Shown here piece after piece: positions 7,943 through 15,343 of a DNA stretch of 64,000 nt. The notes beneath the pieces are model-generated. The model had not been told where the DNA came from, searched no databases, and saw only the letters and a list, made by a program, of their open reading frames with translations. The stretch comes from Methylorubrum populi (GTDB lineage Bacteria; Pseudomonadota; Alphaproteobacteria; Rhizobiales; Beijerinckiaceae): contig JAQIIU010000002.1 of assembly GCA_036946625.1 (NCBI GenBank), positions 744,001-808,000 of the forward strand, read 5' to 3'. The position numbers and the translations under genes are program-made. Positions within the stretch are counted from its first letter, which is position 1; each line of letters opens with the position of its first letter.

Positions 7943-8461
7943 ATGTCCAGACCTTGGATGCCCCTCTATGTCGCGGATTACCTCGCGGACACGGGCCACC
8001 TGAGCACGATCGAGCACGGCGGCTACCTGCTGCTCATCATGCACTACTGGCAGAACGGCGGCCTCCCACGAGAGGACGCCAAGCTCGCGCGGGTTTGTCG
8101 GTGCTCCCCGCGTGAGTGGTCCTCCATGTGCGACACGCTCGCCGAGTTCTTCGGCGAAGGATGGAGACACGCCAGGATCGATCGGGAGCTTTGCTCTGCC
8201 AAAGCCGCCTATGAGCGGAGGGCAAAGGCAGGCTCGAAGGGTGGCAATGCCAAAGCAATGCTAAAGCAAACGGGTGGCGAAAAGGAAGCTGGGCTCAAGC
8301 AATCACAACCACATTCACAAGATACTCCTAGCCGTAAGGAAGAATCACTGGATGGGAGGGGTGGAGCCACACGTCGCCCGAGGCCGGCACCCCCCGAACC
8401 CGCGGTTTGGGACACCCCCGATCCCTTCGGCCACGACGACGCCGAGGGAGGCGCCCGATGA
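7943..8461 (+). CDS. DUF1376 family protein
   Basis: 172 aa. The first 85 residues are a clear DUF1376 domain (MSRPWMPLYVADYLADTGHL, GGYLLLIMHYWQNGGLPRED, CRCSPREWSSM), found in phage replication regions just before a helicase or replication initiator. The rest is a charged, low-complexity tail rich in K, E and P. The stop overlaps the helicase start (ATGA), which supports a role in phage DNA replication, probably as an initiator or helicase-loader partner (inference). Confidence 0.85.
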   Translation: MSRPWMPLYVADYLADTGHLSTIEHGGYLLLIMHYWQNGGLPREDAKLARVCRCSPREWSSMCDTLAEFFGEGWRHARIDRELCSAKAAYERRAKAGSKGGNAKAMLKQTGGEKEAGLKQSQPHSQDTPSRKEESLDGRGGATRRPRPAPPEPAVWDTPDPFGHDDAEGGAR

Positions 8462-9690
8462 GCCGAGAGCTTCGTCCGCACCAGGCCCGCATCATCGAGC
8501 AACTGCGCCGGTCCCTCAGCACCGGGCACCGCCGTCCGATGGTCCAGGCTCCGACCGGTGCCGGCAAGACCGTGGTGGCCGGCGCGATCGTGAAAGGTGC
8601 CCTCGCCAAGGGGAAGCGGGTGCTGTTCGTGGTCCCGGCCATTGCCCTGATCGACCAGACCGTGCGCTCGTTCTTCGCCGAGGGCATCGAAGACATCGGG
8701 GTGATCCAGGGCAACCACCCGATGACCGACGGCACGAAGCCGGTGCAGGTCGCCTCGATCCAGACCCTTCAGCGCCGGGAGATCCCGCCGTTCGACATCG
8801 TGGTGATCGACGAGGCTCACCGCTGGTTCGAGATGCTGGGGCTGTGGATGGCGGCGCCGGACTGGGCGACCGTCCCGTTCGTCGGCCTCTCGGCGACACC
8901 TTGGACCAAGGGCCTCGGCAAGCACTACGACGACCTGATCCGGGTGACGACGACCGCCGAGCTGATCGCCGCCGGCTACCTCTCGCCGTTCCGGGTCTAC
9001 GCCCCGTCCCATCCCGACCTGTCCGGCGTGCGGACGGTCGCCGGAGACTACCACGAGGGCGACCTCGGCGAGGCGATGAACAAACCGGAATTGGTGGCCG
9101 ACGTGGTGACGACGTGGCGCCAGCGCGGCGAGAACCGCCCGACCTTCGTGTTTGCCGTCGATCGCCCGCACGCCAAGCGGCTGCAAGCCGAGTTCGAGCG
9201 TGCCGGCGTCGCCTGCGGCTACATCGACGCCTACACGAAACCCGACGAGCGTGAGGCGCTGTTCCGGCGCTTCACGGCCGGTGAGCTGCGGGTGATTTCG
9301 AGCGTCGGTTGCCTGACCACCGGCGTCGATCTCGATGTGCGTTGCATCGTCCTGGCTCGGCCGACCAAATCCGAGATGCTGTTCGTGCAGATCATCGGCC
9401 GGGGCCTGCGAACTGCGCCGGGCAAGACGGACTGCCTCGCTCGCGGCATGCTCGTCCTTACCGACCGCGGTGAGGTGCCTATCGAAGACGTGACGCTCGC
9501 TGATCGCGTCTGGGATGGCGTGAACTTCGTCCACCACGCCGGCGCCATCTGCAAGGGCGTGCAGCCCGTAATCACTCACGACGGAATTACCGCAACCCCT
9601 GACCACGAGGTGATGACCGATGAAGGATCGCTCTCGCTCGCGGAAGCGCGTCGTCTTGGCCTGCGGATCGCTCGCACCGGAGTGGGTGGG
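8458..9690 (+). pseudogene. Superfamily 2 helicase interrupted by the N-terminal half of an intein
   Basis: Residues 1-325 are an UvsW/RadD-like DEAD helicase: Walker A APTGAGKTVV, DEAH box, SATPW motif III, and motif VI IIGRGLRTAPGKTD. At Cys326 (codon 9433) the host sequence stops and a Hint domain begins: block A CLARGMLVLTDRGEVPIEDV and block B GITATPDHEVMTDEG. Insertion right after the motif-VI arginine finger loop is a classic intein site. The intein breaks off near 9680-9690, where the reading changes to another phage gene. The intein C-terminus (usual HN plus +1 nucleophile) and the helicase C-terminus are missing, so neither splicing nor helicase activity is expected. The frame itself stays open to 9987. 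Confidence 0.85.
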
Positions 9691-10111
9691 CGCCCGCTTC
9701 GGTTCGCTGACCGTCATCAGCGCCAAGACGGAAGGCTCGACCTGGAACTTGCTGGTGGAAGTGCGGTGCGACCGGTGTTCGCAGACGCACATGGGGCGCT
9801 TTCACAATCTGCGGAAGCGGCCCGGCACGGCAGCGTGCCCCCACTGCAATGGCCGGCAGCCGGTCACGGTGCCGCGATGGCTGTATCAGCGATGCCAGGC
9901 GCAGCAGGTGGTTTTCGGCGACGTCGATCCCGGCTTCGCTGGCCAAGCGGCGGCCTACGCCCTCGCCCAGCGCCTCGCCGCCCGTGATCGTATCGTCCGC
10001 GTCGAGCTGCCTCCGCGCGTGGGAGTCGATTGGAACGACATCCTGTCCGAGAGCGGCGGATCCTCCTCTGACGCCCGTATCGGCGCCATGCTGGCCGGAG
10101 GCGCGCCGTGA
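9684..10111 (+). pseudogene. Chimera: zinc-ribbon phage protein joined to a Toprim C-terminus
   Basis: This frame is open from 9620, but its meaningful part starts near 9684 (EWVGARFGSLTVIS). The first part has two Cys pairs (VRCDRCSQTHMG; AACPHCNGRQ) and the TVPRWLYQRCQAQQ motif of a small phage zinc-ribbon or HNH-associated protein. Near 9905 it passes in frame into VVFGDVDPGFAGQAAAYALA and VRVELPPRVGVDWNDILSE, the tail of a Toprim/primase-like protein. Two unrelated halves in one frame, both missing ends, indicate a deletion fusion. The stop overlaps the next start. Confidence 0.65.
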
Positions 10112-10395
10112 CCGCCGATCTCTCGACCTTCGCCAAGGTCCGCGCCCTCCACGACCGGACCGACAGCCCTGGGGAGAAGGCAGCCGCCGCCGGTCGGATG
10201 GAAGCGATCGCCCGCGCCGCCGGCATGTCGGTAGCGGAGGCGGTGTCCAAAATGGACGATGCGTCTCCGCAGTCGGCGGCGGGCGCGGATTGGTCTGCCT
10301 TCGCGCAGGGCTTTGCGGACGCCTTCCGGGAGACCGAGGAGGCATTCGCGGCCGCGGATGCGCCGGCAGCGCGCCACGAGGCCCTGCGCCGGACC
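10108..10395 (+). pseudogene. DUF2786-like phage protein, C-terminus lost
   Basis: Residues 5-50 (FAKVRALHDRTDSPGEKAAA, MEAIARAAGMSVAEAVSKM) resemble a DUF2786 helical domain seen in phage replication or recombination loci. After about residue 95 (DAPAARHEALRRTT) the frame turns into arginine/serine-rich nonsense, while an adjacent frame becomes coding (10398-10736). This is either a frameshift or a second deletion fusion. The start is coupled to the upstream stop (GTGA). Confidence 0.5.
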
Positions 10396-10397
10396 AC

Positions 10398-10736
10398 CTC
10401 GACGAGGCTCGCCAACAGCAGGGCGTGGCCGAGATCGTCTCTCGGATCGAGGAAGAAGGCGGGCCAGAGGGCAACGTCTCCGGCATGGTGTTGCGCCCCG
10501 CGCGTCTCGATCCCGAACTGCTTCAGCGCTTCGCCGACGCGGTGGCCAAAGGCGAGATCGTAGCGCCCATGGGCGTCAGCGAAGGGGCCAGCGTCGTGGT
10601 GCTCACAGGGCCGTTCGCTAGCTTTCCGGCCGTGGTCGAGAAGATCTTGCCCGGCGATCGGCTGAAACTTGGGGTCAGCATCTTCGGACGGTGCACGCCG
10701 ATCGAACTCGATCTTGCCGACGTCCGCCTCGTGTAA
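10398..10736 (+). pseudogene. NusG-like KOW domain fragment
   Basis: The last 112 codons in the third frame, ending RLV-stop at 10736. GASVVVLTGPFASFPAVVEK and LKLGVSIFGRCTPIELDLAD are the KOW/Tudor-like C-terminal domain of NusG-family elongation factors. A NusG N-terminal NGN domain should precede it but is absent, and no start codon with a ribosome site is seen. Phage and plasmid NusG paralogs act as operon-specific antiterminators; the truncated copy is unlikely to work. The join with the DUF2786-like piece is at about 10396. Confidence 0.55.
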
Positions 10737-10846
10737 TATGTGAGCAGACGCGCAGTAGCCGCTTAATTCTCCCCTCAGCGGGATTGAATGGAGCCGCTAC
10801 GGAGACGGGCGAGACCGCTTCTCCACTTTGTAGGCTGGTCTCCCAG

Positions 10847-10869
10847 ATCGTCCCCCAACAGGGGACGAT
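10847..10869 (+). terminator. Hairpin upstream of the tRNA
   Basis: Perfect 9-bp stem ATCGTCCCC / GGGGACGAT with a CAACA loop, followed by a moderately T-rich TAGCCCTTTCCTTT. It lies 110 bp after the NusG-like frame and 20 bp before the tRNA, so it could end the early operon or mark the tRNA 5' boundary. The T-run is weak. Confidence 0.45.
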
Positions 10870-10888
10870 TAGCCCTTTCCTTTCACGA

Positions 10889-10965
<77 letters not shown>

Positions 10966-11003
10966 GTTTCAGAACGGAAGCGGGGGCCGAAGCCCCTTCC
11001 CTC

Positions 11004-11135
11004 TCAGATCCGGACCGCCTTGAACCGGGTGGTCTGGAAAGCGGCGTTCAGGTGATCCACTCGGATGTGAGCTTCGCGCTCCGAGACCTTGGCGAAGGCC
11101 GTCTTGTTGGTCTTGGTGTCGATGATCTTGAACAC
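11004..11135 (-). CDS. Small hypothetical protein, 43 aa
   Basis: GTG start; reads VFKIIDTKTNKTAFAKVSER, then EAHIRVDHLNAAFQTTRFKA and VRI. It has alternating charged and hydrophobic residues typical of a folded domain, a GAGGCGGAGA purine run upstream and a palindrome with promoter-like hexamers at 11155-11185. Orientation is opposite to the early-right operon. No family recognised. Confidence 0.55.
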   Translation of the reverse strand: MFKIIDTKTNKTAFAKVSEREAHIRVDHLNAAFQTTRFKAVRI

Positions 11136-11163
11136 TTGCTGTCTCCGCCTCTGTCTGTGCTTG

Positions 11164-11179
11164 TAGTTCTACAGAACTA
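11164..11179 (-). promoter_or_regulatory. Palindromic operator/promoter of the 43-aa gene
   Basis: TAGTTCTACAGAACTA has 7-bp perfect arms around a 2-bp centre. On the minus strand a TTGACG box lies 17 nt before a TAGAAC box that is part of the palindrome, so a repressor bound here would block transcription of the 43-aa gene. The sequence resembles a LexA/SOS-type spacing only loosely; I do not assign the binder. Confidence 0.45.
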
Positions 11180-11237
11180 TACTTGAGGCGTCAACAGTAA
11201 AAGCGCAGGTCGGCGCAAGTATTCGCGAGGTCTCGAC

Positions 11238-11477
11238 ATGACGGACTGGCAGAGCGTCGAGACCGCCCCGAAGGACCGCAAGGTCGACCTCTGGGCCAAG
11301 ATCTGGCTCGCGGACGGCGACCGCTTCGTCGGTGAGCGCTTCCCCGACTGCCGGTGGGACGGCGGCGACAGCATGTGCAACCGCCCGGCATCGTGGAGCG
11401 GCCTCCCGAAAGGCTGGCGGGCGACGCACTGGATGGAGCGACCGGACGCGCCCGCGGGTGCGCTGGTGCGCCAGTGA
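11238..11477 (+). CDS. DUF551-like small phage protein
   Basis: 79 aa. MTDWQSVETAPKDRKVDLWA carries the W.S.eTAPkD signature of short DUF551-like phage proteins. The middle has conserved Trp/Asp (DCRWDGGDSMCNRPASW) and the end is WRATHWMERPDAPAG, also typical. The molecular role of the family is unknown. It stands alone between the tRNA block and the convergent higBA operon. Confidence 0.75.
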   Translation: MTDWQSVETAPKDRKVDLWAKIWLADGDRFVGERFPDCRWDGGDSMCNRPASWSGLPKGWRATHWMERPDAPAGALVRQ

Positions 11478-11546
11478 GAATGGCGCGGGATCCTGACACC
11501 AGTCGCTACGGGCTCGGCAGCCTGAAGCCGACAGAAACCTGGCAGG

Positions 11547-11855
11547 TCAGGCGGCCACCGGATCGATCGCGGCAAGTTCCTCCGCCATCTCGGTCTCCAG
11601 CGTGCGCAGGTCGTAATCCCGCTGGAGGTTGACCCAGAACTCGGGGGAGTTCCCGAACAGGCGCCCGAGCCGCAGCGCCATCGCGGGCGTCACGGGCAGC
11701 TTCTCGCCCTCGATGTCGTAGAGGGTCTGCCGAGAGATGCCGAGCCGGCGCGCGACCTCGGTCTTCGACAGCCCGGTGGCCGGTAGGATGTCCTCGCGCA
11801 GCACTTCGCCTGGATGGGTTGGCGCGAGGCCGGAGAGAAGGGGGTTGCCGCTCAT
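11547..11855 (-). CDS. higA: HigA family antitoxin
   Basis: 102 aa. An HTH-XRE domain (residues about 15-70; THPGEVLREDILPATGLSKT, RRLGISRQTLYDIEGEKLPV) followed by the LGRLFGNSPEFWVNLQRDYD signature of HigA/VapI antitoxins. The start overlaps the toxin stop by one base (TGATG), the toxin-first order typical of HigBA. It should bind HigB and repress the operon through the palindrome at 12137-12181. Confidence 0.94.
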   Translation of the reverse strand: MSGNPLLSGLAPTHPGEVLREDILPATGLSKTEVARRLGISRQTLYDIEGEKLPVTPAMALRLGRLFGNSPEFWVNLQRDYDLRTLETEMAEELAAIDPVAA

Positions 11856-12133
11856 CAGTGGTAATCCTCCAGATCGACGTCGATGGCGTCCTGGCCGTTC
11901 CAACGGAAGGTGATGCGGTAGTTGCCGCTGGCGTTGACCGCGTAGGTGCCGGCACGGTCGCCGGTCAGGGCGTGGAAGCGATTGCCCGGCAGGTTCATGT
12001 CCTCAGGCTTCGTCGCCGCGTTGAGCTGGTTCAGGACGCGGGCAACGCGTCCGACGTGCTCGACGCTCAGCTTCTTCGCGTTGCCCGTTTGGGCGAAGAG
12101 GGCGAGGCCCTTGCTGCGGAACGAGCGGATCAT
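11855..12133 (-). CDS. higB: HigB family RelE-fold toxin
   Basis: 92 aa. MIRSFRSKGLALFAQTGNAK, LNAATKPEDMNLPGNRFHAL and the closing YRITFRWNGQDAIDVDLEDY H are the HigB/RelE hallmarks, with the C-terminal YRITFRW strand carrying catalytic residues. An in-frame ATG at 12172 would add 13 aa (MLDRIKVRRYLTT), but that stretch is inside the promoter/operator, so I use 12133. Only 6 nt separate the -10 box from this ATG, so the transcript may be nearly leaderless. Confidence 0.92.
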   Translation of the reverse strand: MIRSFRSKGLALFAQTGNAKKLSVEHVGRVARVLNQLNAATKPEDMNLPGNRFHALTGDRAGTYAVNASGNYRITFRWNGQDAIDVDLEDYH

Positions 12134-12136
12134 GGT

Positions 12137-12181
12137 TGTAAGGTATCGCCTGACTTTGATCCTGTCAAGCATTGCCTTACA
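12137..12181 (-). promoter_or_regulatory. higBA promoter inside a long palindrome
   Basis: Outer arms TGTAAGG and CCTTACA frame a 45-bp imperfect inverted repeat. On the minus strand TTGACA (12168-12163) and TACCTT (12145-12140) are spaced by 17 nt, a good sigma-70 promoter lying wholly within the palindrome. This is the expected autoregulatory operator for HigA. Confidence 0.75.
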
Positions 12182-12311
12182 GTCGAAACCTGCAGGACCG
12201 TGAGGATTCCTTTCGAAGTCGCTCGTACGGCACCGTCAGTGCTATCCTCGTGGATCTCCGCGGCCCGAGGCGCCCCACGGTGCATCGGCGCAGGAGCAGA
12301 AGGCGATCGGC

Positions 12312-12560
12312 ATGGGCCTGTTCAGCATCTTCAGCCGCAAGCGCCGCGACGAGACGCGCCGTCGCCGTGAGGAAGCAGCGCAGGGTCGTCGGTCGCAGTC
12401 CTCGACCATCAGCGATGGCGGCTACAGCCCTGCACTCTACGGTACAGGTTCCAGCGCCGGATCAGATCACCCGTCTTCGCACTGCTCGGGCTCGTCGTTC
12501 TCCGACAGCGGGTCGTCGTGCTCGTCCAGCGACGGTGGTGGTAGAGGTGGTGGGGACTGA
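12312..12560 (+). CDS. Small Ser/Gly-rich protein
   Basis: 82 aa. A basic N-terminus (MGLFSIFSRKRRDETRRRRE) is followed by a serine-, glycine- and cysteine-rich tail ending in SSSDGGGRGGGD. Short proteins with this architecture are common hypotheticals in Rhizobiales. Its stop codon TGA is the first base triplet of the conserved cos-like element, so it directly borders the packaging region. No function known. Confidence 0.6.
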   Translation: MGLFSIFSRKRRDETRRRREEAAQGRRSQSSTISDGGYSPALYGTGSSAGSDHPSSHCSGSSFSDSGSSCSSSDGGGRGGGD

Positions 12561-12653
12561 CCCCGCCCCTCGACCGTCAGGGCCCCTGGGGGCTCCGAAC
12601 GTATACGGGTGGTCGGGGCCCCGGTTGTTTTTAGCGCCAGGGTCCGAAAACCC
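12558..12653 (+). other. Putative cos packaging site, prophage A
   Basis: About 95 bp of GC-rich non-coding DNA directly before terS. It is strongly conserved with the reverse complement of 61857-61951, which sits in the same place before another terS whose protein is only partly similar. Shared blocks are TGACCCCGCCCCT at the start, ACCGTCAG.GCCCCTGGG, TATACGGGTGG and CGGGGCCCCG in the middle, and TAGCGCCAGGGT at the end. Conservation in a non-coding interval between a short gene and terS is what a cohesive-end site should look like. Confidence 0.6.
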
Positions 12654-12669
12654 GTGAACGGTGAACGCA

Positions 12670-13335
12670 ATGGGTGAACGCTCGACAGCCATGGGGCAGG
12701 CCGAGTTCGCCCGGCACCGAGGTGTCTCCAAGGCGGTCGTCACGAAGTGGAAGGGGCAAGGCCTCCTCGTTATGACCGCCGACGGCAAGGTCGATGTCAA
12801 GGCCAGCGAATGGAACCTCGACCAGCGGCCTGCGAACTATCGCGGCGGCACCACGCATCGACCGGTGCGGGCCATTCCGCGAGATGAGGATCTGGTTGGG
12901 AAGCCTGCCCGCCCGGCCTCGCCGCCGCGGCCCGCGGCTCCGGCGCCGCAACCGGTGAACGACGAGGCCGGGGGCGATCCGGTCGAGACCGATTGGGACG
13001 ACCCGAACCTGTCGCTGGCCCAGGCCGCGCAGCGGAAGGAGAACTACCTCGGCCTGCTTCGGAAGCTGGATCATGCGGTCAAGCAGGGCATCCTCGTCGA
13101 GCGCCCCGCCGCGGAGGCCGCTTTCTTCGAGGAGGCCCGCGCCATCCGAGACGCGCTGATCGCGTGGCCGGCGCGCGTGTCGATCGAGATGGCGGAGGAG
13201 ATCCGGATTGATCCTGCCACCGGCAAGGCCGACGCCCGCGAGCTGACCCAGATCTTAGCCGCCTATGTCAACACCCTCCTCACCGAACTCGGCGAGCCCT
13301 CCGACCTCGACCTATCTCGACACCCGCAGTCTTAG
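12670..13335 (+). CDS. Terminase small subunit, Nu1-like
   Basis: 221 aa. N-terminal winged-HTH-like region (MGQAEFARHRGVSKAVVTKW, residues 9-28) that would bind cos DNA, a proline-rich linker, then a helical multimerisation region (LIAWPARVSIEMAEEIRIDP, ATGKADARELTQILAAYV). The IAWPARVSI.MAEEIRIDPATGKAD block is nearly identical in the terS at 61161. A GTG at 12661 is an alternative start. Three GTGAACG words (12654, 12661, 12674) sit at the start, possible terminase-binding iterons. Confidence 0.78.
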   Translation: MGERSTAMGQAEFARHRGVSKAVVTKWKGQGLLVMTADGKVDVKASEWNLDQRPANYRGGTTHRPVRAIPRDEDLVGKPARPASPPRPAAPAPQPVNDEAGGDPVETDWDDPNLSLAQAAQRKENYLGLLRKLDHAVKQGILVERPAAEAAFFEEARAIRDALIAWPARVSIEMAEEIRIDPATGKADARELTQILAAYVNTLLTELGEPSDLDLSRHPQS

Positions 13336-13440
13336 GCGGTCGTGGCGCCGCGGCCTGACCCCACCGCCGAACCTCGACGTAGTGGACTGGGCCGAAAACT
13401 TCCGGCGGCTGAGCAAGGAAAGCTCGAACGGCGGCAAGTT
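13265..13440 (+). pseudogene. Terminase large subunit (GpA), N-terminal stub
   Basis: About 58 codons overlapping the end of terS. LRRSWRRGLTPPPNLDVVDW and AENFRRLSKESSNGGKFIT match the N-terminus of GpA-type large terminases (WAE..R.LS.ESS). After about 13440 this frame becomes random and a different frame takes over, so the ATPase and nuclease domains are lost. The join is the end of the recognisable packaging module of prophage A. Confidence 0.65.
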
Positions 13441-13797
13441 CATCACCGCGCGCCCGAGGTCGTGGCGGCCTACCTCACCGGCCACATGATCGCGACGACG
13501 CTGCCCGGCCTCGACGTGTCGGAGGCAATGCGGAAGATCATCGGTGGCGGCTGGACCGATCGGCGCCTGATCGAGCCGACCGAACACGAGTCGCCCGTGA
13601 AGGCGCTCCTCACCGATCCGATGCGCGAGGCGGCGGCTCAGGTCCGCGCTGGCGAGGCTTCGCCCGACCTGCCGCGCTTCCATCGCCCCGAGCCCGACTT
13701 CACGCCGTCGGTGTCCGAGGTGCAGATCTACGTCCTGACGCCGTTCCGGTACGGGACCGGCGAGGGGCGGATGCCGGCCATCGTCACGCGGACCATC
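13440..13797 (+). pseudogene. Internal fragment of an unrecognised phage protein
   Basis: A protein-like stretch in another frame, from EVVAAYLTGHMIATTLPGLD through AMRKIIGGGWTDRRLIEPTE to SEVQIYVLTPFRYGTGEGRM and IVTRT. Both ends are lost: it begins at the terL stub and is replaced near 13797 by the membrane-protein frame. It may be a structural or tail-region protein by position, but no family is recognised. Confidence 0.4.
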
Positions 13798-13840
13798 GAT
13801 CACGTTCTCCGGCCAGCCGGCCTACATCATCAACAACGCG

Positions 13841-14074
13841 GTGTTCGATTTCTGGATCGTGCTCGGCATCTGCGCGCTGGCGATCGGCGTGACGGTGCCG
13901 GACCTGTTCGGCAAGGACGTGCCGCCGGGCGACAAGCTGCGGCTCGGCGTGTCCTGGCTCGCGATGGCCGGGCTCGTCACCTACCTCGTGTTGGCACAGC
14001 CCGATCTGAGACCTGTCGCCGAGGCGGCGCGCCCCTACATCGACATGGGGCACGACTACCGCGACCCGGACTGA
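13841..14074 (+). CDS. Small membrane protein, phage lysis region?
   Basis: 77 aa from a GTG. Two hydrophobic helices (FWIVLGICALAIGVTVPDLF, residues 4-23; WLAMAGLVTYLVLAQ, about 39-53) separated by GKDVPPGDKLRLGVS, then an acidic tail. The frame is open upstream to about 13799 (ITFSGQPAYIINNAV), so it may be N-terminally cut. Position near the end of the phage segment and before a terminator fits a holin-like or other lysis gene, which is inference only. Confidence 0.5.
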   Translation: MFDFWIVLGICALAIGVTVPDLFGKDVPPGDKLRLGVSWLAMAGLVTYLVLAQPDLRPVAEAARPYIDMGHDYRDPD

Positions 14075-14202
14075 TCGCCCCCACATCGGCCCGGCGATCG
14101 AGCGCATCCGCCCCTGGATCGGGGATTGGTGGCGGACCGGAGCGCTGGGGATGGGCGGGGCGGCGCCGACCTGACCACTGCCCGCCATTGCCGATCATCA
14201 CC

Positions 14203-14236
14203 AAGCCCCGCCCGGTTCGCCGCGGCGGGGTTTTTC
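14203..14236 (+). terminator. Rho-independent terminator, end of prophage A segment
   Basis: GCCCCGCC / GGCGGGG stem with a short CGGTTCGCCGC loop followed by TTTTTCGTTTT. It ends the rightward transcription unit just before the convergent RhuM gene. Confidence 0.8.
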
Positions 14237-14248
14237 GTTTTGGGGCGG

Positions 14249-15343
14249 TCAGGTGTTGGGTGGGATGCGCCGGGCGTCGTCGTAGCGCTCTTGCGCCGTG
14301 CGAGCCCGGAAAAGATCGTACTGTGTTTTCACGTGCGCATCGACTTGCGGCTTGATGTAGGGCCCAACGTAGCCGGGAAACTCCGGTATCTCGTTGAACT
14401 TGAACACCTCGTCGATCTTTGCCAGCAACTGCGCCGTCGTGGCTGTGCGACCGCGCGCGATCATGTTTTCGACGTAGACGAAGAAGGCGTCGCCAGCGAG
14501 CATCTGCAGCCTCAGTTCTTCAGGGCTGAGATAGTTCTTGGCGATCTTCGCATTCGCCAGTGTTGGGCGATTGTTGATCTGGGTCGTCATGCCCACCCGA
14601 TCCTTCGTGGCGTCCGCACGCGTAAGAAGGATCTGCTGTGCTGTCTGCTCACAGGCCGCGAAGTGAAACTTGTCCTGCATGCGGGCGAAGAAGCTGCGCA
14701 CCTGCTCCGATGTGCCGTCGTAGTCGCTGGACACCAGCACCACGCAGTCCCGCACTCGGGCATACAAGTTCTTCTCGTCGTAGCGGATCGCGCGGACCTG
14801 CTCGGCGAGGGACTGGGCGGCCGTCGGGTCGTTCCGCAGCCGCTCCTCATTGAGGACAAATCCGTCGACAACATACCGCTCCAGCTTCTGGGCTGCCCAA
14901 TCGCGGAATTCGGCAGCACGAGGCGAGTGGACCCTGAAACCGACCTTTAGGATTGCGATCAGGTTGTAGTGGGCCACCTGATAGATTTTGCCGTCCGCAT
15001 CAGTCCGTGCAAAATCTGCACAGACTGCGGCCTCGTCTAACTCACCGCTTGCAAACAGGTTTTTGAGGTGGCGGCTGATCACAGACCGGTCGCGGCCGTA
15101 CACTTCTGCGATCTCGTCCTGTGTCCCCCACAGCGTTTGGCGACCAGGATCGACCTGGAAGGGGCTCTTGCGGTTCGCGACCTCGAAGCTCTCAATTGGC
15201 CCCTCGATCCGATCAGCGACATTTCTGAGGGTGCTCGCTGCGGCATTCCTGACACCATCGGCGGCAGAGCGCACTCCATCCGTAAAGCGGCGACCAATCC
15301 CGCGCTTCGATCCGTTGTTTTTCCGCGACAGTTCGAAAACCAT
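14249..15343 (-). CDS. RhuM family protein
   Basis: 364 aa. The RhuM region covers about residues 65-330: TLWGTQDEIAEVYGRDRSVI (helix-turn-helix-like), VCADFARTDADGKIYQVAHY NLIAI (the 'quaYNLdaIisvGYRV' signature), AAEFRDWAAQKLERYVVDGF VLNEERL. First described as a Salmonella island virulence protein, the family is common on islands and prophages and its biochemical role is unknown; the N-terminal part is DNA-binding-like. The N-terminal 60 residues are extra and basic. It is convergent with the prophage A terminator. Confidence 0.85.
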   Translation of the reverse strand: MVFELSRKNNGSKRGIGRRFTDGVRSAADGVRNAAASTLRNVADRIEGPIESFEVANRKSPFQVDPGRQTLWGTQDEIAEVYGRDRSVISRHLKNLFASGELDEAAVCADFARTDADGKIYQVAHYNLIAILKVGFRVHSPRAAEFRDWAAQKLERYVVDGFVLNEERLRNDPTAAQSLAEQVRAIRYDEKNLYARVRDCVVLVSSDYDGTSEQVRSFFARMQDKFHFAACEQTAQQILLTRADATKDRVGMTTQINNRPTLANAKIAKNYLSPEELRLQMLAGDAFFVYVENMIARGRTATTAQLLAKIDEVFKFNEIPEFPGYVGPYIKPQVDAHVKTQYDLFRARTAQERYDDARRIPPNT

